A DNA stretch of 64,000 nt, taken from Tanypteryx hageni. Its lineage: Eukaryota > Arthropoda > Insecta > Odonata > Petaluridae. This document shows positions 57,313-64,000 of the stretch, piece after piece. The position numbers and the translations under genes are program-made. Position 1 is the stretch's first letter. The number at the start of each line of letters is the position of its first letter. Location: positions 192,394,370 to 192,458,369 of the forward strand of contig CM054115.1 in the NCBI GenBank assembly GCA_028673005.1, written 5' to 3'. A model generated the notes under the pieces. That model was given only the letters and a program-made list of their open reading frames with translations, was not told the DNA's origin and did not search any database.

Positions 57313-58096
57313 TGTTTATGTACATTGGAACTTTTGTGATTATTTTTGGATTCTTACGTTGTGCTTCGAGCTGGTGCGTCGGTAAACTCTGGTAAACTCT
57401 TTGCTGAACTAAACATTGAGGGAACTCATCGAAAGTGAGGGGGGATGCAGCATTTTCCTACTTTTGACGGTTTTTCGAGTCCCCCATAAGTTTTTCGTGT
57501 TCGCCAGAAGTTTTTGTGTTCGAACTCTTTCCAATGCCGAACTCCAGCAAATGACCCCTGCCTGCGACGCAACCTGCGTGCGACGCACCCTTTTTTCGTG
57601 GGAATCCTGCTTTTATAGCAACGGACATTAGCCCGGAAGAGGACACTAGTAGATCGCGGGTAGAACCAATTAGCGTTCGCGAGTGGAACGCAATCTACCG
57701 GCACCTGACTGCAAACGGCGTTAGTTGCGAGCCGACAACGACGCCATGAGGGGAAGCAGTGAAGGGAAGGGGAAGAGCGAGATAAGACGTGGAGAGAGAG
57801 CGAAGAAGGCGGAGCGAACGCAGCTGTGGGAAAGGTGATCTGCGAGTCGAACCCTTTGGCATATCATTTCTGATTCAAGTGGACATTTCTAATAAGTATT
57901 GTACTATATTTGTGTTTTGTATTATGTCACTGCAATATAATTGTTAGTACGTTTCGTGACATTTATTCAGTGTATGCTATTTGATTTGTGGTCGGCAGCA
58001 GCAGTGTCTCCGAAAGTATCGTATCGTTTAAATATTTTATAATACTTTTAGTATTACGAGAGAATAATGTAAAATGAGACAGTTTCGTCTCATTAA
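57313..58096 (+). repeat. Gypsy 2 5' LTR (as defined by the repeat)
   Basis: The repeat shared with the 3' copy starts TGTTTATGTACATTGG and ends GTTTCGTCTCATTA, just before the primer-binding site. It contains GA-rich sequence at 57750-57810. A 9-bp-scale indel near 57390 distinguishes it from the 3' copy. Short open frames inside both copies are not genes. Confidence 0.85.
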
Positions 58097-58114
58097 TGGA
58101 GGTCCCACCGAGAT
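58097..58114 (+). other. Gypsy 2 primer-binding site (tRNA-Gln type)
   Basis: TGGAGGTCCCACCGAGAT is, from knowledge of animal tRNA-Gln(CUG), an exact complement of its last 15 nucleotides plus CCA. It lies right after the LTR, in the correct place for priming. Confidence 0.8.
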
Positions 58115-58238
58115 CCGAACATAGCTTCGTTATTGTTTATTCGTGTATTTCGTACTCTTGTAATCTAAAGCTCATTATTATAAACTTATCTTGTATATTT
58201 CACTTTGTTCTTGGGTTTCGTGCTGTTTCATTTCCACT

Positions 58239-58990
58239 ATGGAAACATTTATGGGTGCCACCGCTTCAGAATGGGCTGAAAAAATGCGCTCTCGCGCATG
58301 GGATGGGTCGAATGAAAATCCACCAGCAATTTCCTCCCCTTTGCCGTCTGATTTTACTCAAGTGGTTAATGGTCTTTTGTCTAAGTTTCATCCCTTTGCA
58401 GAGCTTTCAGCCGAAGCCACCTTCGCATTTTTGTCTGAATTACGTTACGTTTGCGAACTTAAGTTCGTCGCGGATAATTATCATCTCATTCTCGCCCTCA
58501 CTAAAATCCCGGTTACGCTAAGGGATTTCTGGTTTAATGCTATTTCACGGAATCATTCTTGGGAGCAGGTCATCTCGAAAGTCTGGCAGACATTTTCACG
58601 AAGAGAGAATTCGAGCGCCTCGTCTCGCTTAAATTCAAATGATTCCAATCCCCAGACGAGTCACCGCTGATGTTTTTCCAGTCCGTCAAGGCGGCAATCG
58701 CGGTATTATGTCTGAGTTATTCGGAGTTAGAGATTGTGGAACTCGTACTCGATGGCATTAATCCCCTTACCCAGTCTACATTTCTTTTCGTCGGGAGGCC
58801 TAATAATCTAGCCGAGTTGGACGACTTACTCACGCAATCCGATAAACTCCTCATGACCAGAAGAGAATATTCTCGCGAGAATCCATTATCCTCGGGTGTT
58901 TTGCCACCCACAGCGTCTCGAACTTCGCCAAAGGCTACATTTCAGCCTAATCAAAATCGCCGTTTTCGGCGCGATACCAGTAACCCAACG
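58239..58990 (+). pseudogene. Gypsy 2 gag
   Basis: A start at 58239 ('METFMGATASEWAEKM') gives about 143 codons ending at 58670. After a frameshift, Gag-like sequence continues at 58670 ('SELEIVELVLDGINPLTQS', 'GRPNNLAELDDLL'). No intact CCHC knuckle is seen; a lone 'TCHSF' near 58990 may be its remnant, so part of the nucleocapsid region seems deleted. Confidence 0.7.
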
Positions 58991-59485
58991 TGTCATTCTT
59001 TTGTTAATTGGTCGGATCCTTCCGACAGGCCACTAAATGATGTGTCAATTAATTCGCAACCACGCCATGCTCTACTCGATACCGGTTCGTCAATTTCCCT
59101 AATAGATCGCAAGGAGTGGGCCGCCTTAATAACTCGTAGCAATACGCGAGCGCTTCAAACCTGCTTCGTTAAATGCAATGGTCCTTCGGCTAACCCTTTC
59201 CTGTTTCGACCTAGGGTTCATTTAAAAGTTCGAATCCACAACTTTTCGCGGAAGCAGTGGTTTTATTTGGCCGACTTGCCCTTTTGGTACATTTTGGGCC
59301 ATGATTTTATACTGAAATCCTCTATCATAATTGATAGCCGGGCCCGTAAGGCATTTTTTTCCTTCAATTCTCGATTTTCTATGCCCATTGTAATCTCCCC
59401 CCCTCGTATGCCGTTGGAGAATGCTCCTCGTCCAACGTGCATTTTTTCGACAATGCTAAGGATGACTCATGTAACGGCAGTCTAG
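58991..59485 (+). pseudogene. Gypsy 2 protease region
   Basis: In the same open frame as the second Gag part. The aspartic-protease motif 'ALLDTGSSISLI' (D at 59078) is followed by 'LPFWYILGHDFIL', the expected Ile/Leu-Leu-Gly flap-downstream motif. The enzyme would cut Gag-Pol. The frame stops at 59483-59485, before RT. Confidence 0.8.
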
Positions 59486-60779
59486 GTGTACCCTTTCCTC
59501 TTTCTAAGGACGATCGTTGCGAAATCGCCTCCCTGTTCACGCGATATCCAGACGTCATCACCCCAATCCTTGGCCTCACTACTTTAGTTGAATACGAAAT
59601 CTAATTGTCTGACTCTACCCCAATTCGTTCTCATCCGTATCAATTGTCTCCGCCCAAATTGGCCTCTATGAAAAAACAGGTGACTTCACTGCTAGAGAAA
59701 GGAGTGATCGAAGAATCGAATTCCCCATTTGCTAGTCCAGCATTTCTCATCCCTAAGAGAATCGCCTTGTAATCGATTACCCCAAAATTAATAAAAGGGT
59801 TAAATATGATAATTATCCGGTACCTTCGATTGAGCTGGCCTTCGCTTACCTTGGCTCTGTCAGGTTCTTTTCGATTTTCGATCTCAATTCTGCTTTCCAT
59901 CAGATTCCCTTGTCACCTCAGAGTAAACCTGCAACTGCATTTATTACCCCCTTTGGTCTTTACTAGTACTGTAGGTTACCATATGGACTTTCTACAAGCC
60001 CACAGATATTTTCAAGGTTGATCGATAAGGTTTTAGGGGACTTGAAATATAATTGTGTATTTCCTTATATCGATGACTTATGTATTTATTCTAAATCTTA
60101 TGAGGAACACCTGGACCACATCAGCAAGTTAATACAGAGACTCCACCATGCAGGTCTCACTGTCCAACCAGATAAAATGAAAGTTGCGCAATCAGCTGTT
60201 CACTTCTTGGGACATCAGATAACAGGTGGTTCCCTGCAGATAGATCCTGAGAGGGTGAAGCCCATAATGAATTTTCCGGTGCCTACTTCACTGAAACAGG
60301 TTGTCTTCTTCCTTGGGATGTCAGGTTTTTATTCCAAATTTATTCCTAATTTTGCTAAATTGGCTGCTCCTCTGAATGACTTGAGGAAAAAGAATGCCAC
60401 CTTTCTATGGACTGATTTCTATTCTGATTCTTTTATGAAACTTAAAAATGTCTTGTCCTCCCCCCCAGTTCTTCACTTGCCTGATTTTAATTCAGATTTC
60501 CATCTCTTTGTGGATGCTAGCAATATTGCTTTGGGAGCCACTCTCAATCAGCTGATTGATGGTAATTTTAAACCGGTGGCTTATGCTAGCAAAACACTCA
60601 ATACTCAAGAGTCTCGTTTGTCCACTTATGAATTGGAATGTATGGCCTGTTGCTTTGCAACTCAAAAATTTAAGCCATACCTGCAGGCAAGACCGTTTCA
60701 TTTGTATACTGATAATGCTGCTCTCACCTGGCTGTTTAATCACCCTAAACACTTAGGAAAATTGGTCGCATGGTTTTAA
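59486..60779 (+). pseudogene. Gypsy 2 reverse transcriptase and RNase H
   Basis: The N-terminal RT is fragmented: 'LEKGVIEESNSPFASPAFL' near 59690-59750, then, after a small deletion and frameshift, 'FFSIFDLNSAFHQIPLS' in another frame near 59870. From 60018 to 60779 the frame is open: 'FPYIDDLCIYS' with catalytic YIDD at 60066-60077, 'VHFLGHQITGGSLQID', the RNase H motif 'LFVDASNIALGATLNQL', 'STYELECMA' and 'LYTDNAALTWLFNHP'. One frameshift separates it from integrase. Confidence 0.88.
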
Positions 60780-62151
60780 AACTGTCTTGTTTTTGTTTTA
60801 CAATTCACCATGTTTCTGCTTCTAAAAATAGGGCTGCTGATTGCTTGTCACGGGTTAGAATCTTGGATCATCATTCTGATCCAACCCCCGTTGAAATTTC
60901 CTGTCTATTGCAACATGTTCCATTGTCCTTCATTAATATTCACCATTATCAGGCTTTGGACAGAGACTTGTGCAAAATAATAGAGCAAATCAGATCAGGG
61001 AAAAATATTCTGAATTATTCTTTTCAAGGCGACTTATTGCGTCACCATTCCCTGGGCTCTAAGAAACCTCGAGTTGTAATTCCTCTTGCTTTAAGAGAGA
61101 TGATCTTCCAATATTTTCATTCTTCTCCTATTGGTGGTCATCTAGGCAGTGCAAAGACTTGTGATAAAATCTCTCGTGAATTTTGGTGGTGGGATATGAG
61201 AGCAGATATTTCAACAAAAGTTAAAAATTGTCATGATTGTCAAATAACTAAACCCAGAAACTGTTTACCTCCTGGTCGTCATTCAGCTAAATTCTCGACT
61301 CATCCCTGGGAAAGAATATTTATTGATTTTGTTGGTCCATTGCCTAGGAGTAAATTTGGTCATGCCTATGCCTTAACCATAATTGATGGCTTTAGTAAAT
61401 TTGTAATTATTCAACCGGTTAGAAACTCAACAAGTAAAGCTGTTGTTGATATCCTTACCAGGCTTGTATTTTCTAAATTTGGGGTTCCCAAATATATTAT
61501 GTCAGATAACGCTTCCTCTTTCAAATCCAAATTATTTTATGACATGAGTTTTAGCCTAGGGATTAAACATATTTATACTGCCCCCTATTATCCCAGGCCC
61601 AACCATGCAGAAAGAGTTCATAGAAATCTGAAGTATGCCTTATCTGCTTTCACACGTGATGCCCATGATAAATGGGATGCATATTTGCCCGGGCTGACTT
61701 TTGCCTTCAATTCTGCTAAACACTCTTCTACAGGTGTTTCACCTGCTAAGGTATTTTTGGGTCGTGAGCTTCCACACCCATTGTCACTTCAATGGGATTT
61801 GCCAAATGAATTGGCATCAGCTGATTGTAATTCAGTTTCAGGGCAGCAACTTTGGAATAAGGTGCTAAGTAATTTAGCCAAGTCACAACAGCGCGTTGCT
61901 AGCAAACATAATGCTAGACATTCTCCACAAGCCTTTTCACCAGGTGAACAGGTTGTGTTCAGAGTTGTGCCGAAAATTTCCAAACTTAATAAAATGTCTG
62001 CCAAAATTTCCCCTCTGTAGGAAAGACCCTTCATGGTCAACAGGATAATCTCTCCTGTAACCGTGTCTTTAAGGAAGCCAGACAACCCAAATTATTTTCG
62101 AATAGCAAATGTTAGTCAAGTTAAGAAATATTTTTCTTCTGGTAGAAAATA
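60770..62151 (+). pseudogene. Gypsy 2 integrase
   Basis: 416 codons are open from 60770 to a TAG at 62018-62020, and the same frame then reads to about 62151 ('VSLRKPDNPNYFRIANVSQV'). It includes the RNase H connection 'VSASKNRAADCLSR', the HHCC finger (H in 'GGHLG', 'CHDC'), core residues D ('FIDFVGPLP'), D ('MSDNASSF') and E ('NHAERVHRNL') with 34 residues between the last two, and a basic C-terminus. It would insert element DNA. It is broken by a frameshift upstream and the TAG. Confidence 0.88.
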
Positions 62152-63062
62152 ATTGATTATTTTTAATAGCACGTGTTAATATTATTTCTATTATGTATTG
62201 CTTTGGTTGACCAAAGGTTATATTGGTCATTCTCAATTACCACATACTTTTGTTAATCAATTTAAGAAACTTTATGTGGCTATCAGATAAGTTTGATTTT
62301 GTGGTTTTGAAAAATGTATCACCCATTGTATTTTAATATTAAGAATTACCTTGTTTTGTGAGCTTGTTTAGATATACAAGCAAGAGAGTATCCTTGGGTG
62401 ATTGCATTTTGGATTTAGTTTTTCATTTCCACTTGGAGGTGTTTTTTTCCTGTCCTGTTGACAGAGTCACTGATTCCTATGAATCATTATTGTTCTTGGT
62501 TAATGTCCGGCGTAGAGAATTAGCGACCTCATCGCCCGGTGATTTATAATCATCGCAATCAGCCCCCAGGTGCAAATCTGGTAAAATAAATTGATATTTA
62601 CTTGGCCAATTGCCACAATACTGCTTGGTGCAGTCAATTTTCAGATATCATAGATGGATCCTGACATTTATGTATGTATCATGGCACAAAATTATTTTAA
62701 TAACCTTGCCATGTTATATCCGTTGGTACTATTTACCACGGTTAGTGTACTCCAGTCCCAATTGAGCTAGGATACTTTTAAATGTTTATCTATGTAATAT
62801 GTATCTATGTACTAGCTTTCACAGTGATTTTTTTTTATATTGTGAATTTCTTGGCACTCTGCTTAAACAATGTGAGGCAAGTCTAATCTATTTAGCACTC
62901 CAATTGCTAACTCTCTCTTGCATTTTAATAACGGTCGGACAATGCCAGGGTTGGCATTCCTTTTCCTCGTTCTCATCTAATAGCTGCTATTAATTTTCAA
63001 TTTCGCCCTGTTGGCAAATAATATTTTCTCATTAATATTGTAACTTTGTAATAATAATATTG
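62152..63062 (+). other. Gypsy 2 post-pol region
   Basis: About 910 bp of T-rich sequence between pol and the 3' LTR-like copy, with no env-like or other recognisable frame and no purine tract next to 63063. Either it is a long 3' UTR, or the true LTR is about 1.7 kb and starts near 62152 with its left part missing from the 5' copy. Confidence 0.5.
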
Positions 63063-63851
63063 TGTTTATGTACATTGGAACTTTTGTGATTATTTTTGGA
63101 TTCTTACATTGTGCTTCGAGCAGGTGCGTCTGTAAACTCTGGAGTGTGACTTTCTTTGCTGAACTAAACATTGAGGGAACTCATCGAAAGTGAGGGGGGA
63201 TGCAGCATTTTCCTACTTTTGACGGTTTTTCGAGTCCCCCATAAGTTTTTCGTGTTCGCCAGAAGTTTTTGTGTTCGAACTCTTTCCAATGCCGAACTCC
63301 AGCAAATGACCCCTGCCTGCGACGCAACCTGCGTGCGACGCACCCTTTTTTCGTGGGAATCCTGCTTTTATAGCAACGGACATTAGCCCGGAAGAGGACA
63401 CTAGTAGATCGCGGGTAGAACCAATTAGCGTTCGCGAGAGGAACGCAATCTACTGGCACCTGACTGCAAACGGCGTTAGTTGCGAGCCGACAACGACGCC
63501 ATGAGGGGAAGCAGTGAAGGGAAGGGGAAGAGCGAGATAAGACGTGGAGAGAGAGCGAAGAAGGCGGAGCGAACGCAGCTGTGGGAAAGGTGATCTGCGA
63601 GTCGAACCCTTTGGCATATCATTTCTGATTCAAGTGGACATTTCTAATAAGTATTGTACTATATTTGTGTTTTGTATTATGTCACTGCAATATAATTGTT
63701 AGTAGGTTTTGTGACATTTATCCAGTGTATGCTATTTGACTTGTGGTCGGCAGCAGCAGTGTCTCCGAAAGTATCGTAACGTTTAACTATTTTATAATAC
63801 TTTTAGTATTACGAGAGAATAATGTAAAATGAGACAGTTTCGTCTCATTAA
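63063..63851 (+). repeat. Gypsy 2 3' LTR (as defined by the repeat)
   Basis: Matches 57313-58096 nearly throughout, ending with the same GTTTCGTCTCATTA. It is followed not directly by flank but by a 20-nt primer-site-like word (63852-63871). Confidence 0.85.
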
Positions 63852-63871
63852 TGGCGACCCTGCCAGGAGTC
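63852..63871 (+). other. Primer-site-like sequence after the 3' LTR (tRNA-Arg type)
   Basis: TGGCGACCCTGCCAGGAGTC resembles the complement of an arthropod tRNA-Arg 3' end, as used by 412/mdg1-type elements, with three differences from the version I remember. Its position is that of a PBS relative to the LTR end, but it sits at the outer edge of the element and overlaps the resumption of the Penelope frame. Confidence 0.5.
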
Positions 63872-64000
63872 CGGTATTTATAAAATACAATGCTCACACT
63901 GCGACAAAAATTACATAGGACAAACAAGAAGGAAACTAATAACACGCTTCAAGGAACACATGGCTCACTATAAATATAATCGTTTTGAAAAATCAAGCGT
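63868..64000 (+). pseudogene. Penelope-like GIY-YIG endonuclease domain (window edge)
   Basis: Open to the end of the window: 'GIYKIQCSHCDKNYIGQT' followed by 'FKEHMAHYKY'. It has the GIY and YIG halves and the Cys pair seen in Penelope-like endonucleases, plus the conserved Arg/Glu-His helix. The order relative to the RT pieces at 50.9 and 57.1 kb is as in an intact element. The domain continues beyond 64000. Confidence 0.85.

Larger units (their letters stand above)
57263..63867 (+). mobile_element. Ty3/Gypsy LTR retrotransposon 2
   Basis: About 6.6 kb with ~785-bp LTR-like repeats (57313-58096 and 63063-63851), a tRNA-Gln-type primer site, gag/protease, RT-RNase H and integrase. The first 50 bp (57263-57312) repeat an internal LTR segment (57442-57494), so the left boundary is rearranged. 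No polypurine tract abuts the 3' LTR-like copy. No clean target duplication is visible. Internal ORFs are broken although the LTR copies differ at only about 13 positions plus one short indel by my count. Confidence 0.85.
50899..64000 (+). mobile_element. Penelope-like element, 5' truncated, split by two Gypsy elements
   Basis: Three coding pieces appear in the correct order and orientation: the RT thumb (50899-51249), the RT-to-endonuclease linker (57066-57262) and a GIY-YIG domain (63868-64000, running off the window). The first two join in frame once the LTR element between them, flanked by the duplicated AACT, is removed. Penelope-like elements combine a telomerase-related RT with a GIY-YIG endonuclease. 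The 5' half of the RT is absent, as expected of 5' truncation. Confidence 0.85.

Noticed and set aside
57416..57704. Identical 62-92 codon frames in both Gypsy 2 LTRs
   Set aside because: Duplicated only because the LTRs are repeats; overlapping on both strands and without a known domain.
62152..63062. Envelope gene of Gypsy 2
   Set aside because: The region has no frame longer than about 65 codons and no signal peptide or fusion-type motif; no env is supported.

Overview
This is a eukaryotic, AT-rich intergenic window made mostly of transposable elements. I see no intact host gene, rRNA or tRNA. The mix of elements points to an arthropod, probably an insect, but this is inference. It contains a Jockey-type LINE with a Pre-C2HC/CCHC Gag, two subfamilies of a CR1-group LINE with an SGNH-esterase ORF1, a second LINE family, a Penelope-like element with a GIY-YIG domain, two Ty3/Gypsy LTR elements, and short DNA-transposon remnants.

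Layout. 1-7050 holds noncoding repeats: an X/Y repeat pair at 3.8-5.4 kb and ~210-bp tandem units at 5.6-6.3 kb. 7.05-7.86 is a fragment of CR1-type subfamily A1. 7.9-13.2 is a pogo-like MITE split by a nearly complete minus-strand CR1-type element of subfamily A2 (8.18-12.81). 13.2-24.3 is mostly anonymous, with an inverted copy of the 5.6-6.3 kb repeat (14.5-15.3), a (TA)n tract, purine/pyrimidine-biased stretches, a hAT-like MITE (21.3-21.7) and single candidate termini. 24.3-33.8 is a full-length A1 element whose ORF1 is interrupted at a 7-bp duplicated target by a 5.02-kb Jockey-like LINE (25.56-30.58). 34.6-41.5 is a minus-strand LINE (family B) interrupted by an A2 copy, itself interrupted by an A1 copy. 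43.05-44.53 is a decayed pseudogene of an uncharacterised protein family. 44.6-49.2 is an array of ~750-bp units in both orientations. From 49.2 to the window end a CR1-type element is cut off by a Penelope-like element, which carries a Gypsy element with 205-bp LTRs (51.25-57.07) and a second Gypsy element with ~785-bp LTRs (57.26-63.87). The GIY-YIG domain of the Penelope element resumes at 63.87 kb.

How they relate. The elements parasitise one another, and insertion order can be read from which one interrupts which. Nearly every ORF carries stops or frameshifts, so most copies are dead. The best-preserved reading frame is the 881-codon pol segment of the first Gypsy element. The two CR1-type subfamilies share a terminal stem-loop and a (GTAGAT)n tail that directly follows the ORF2 stop, probably the signal recognised by their reverse transcriptase. 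The most unusual items are the 44.6-49.2 kb array, that 3' stem-loop/tail system with its microhomology at a target, and the mismatch between primer-binding sequences at the two ends of the second Gypsy element.
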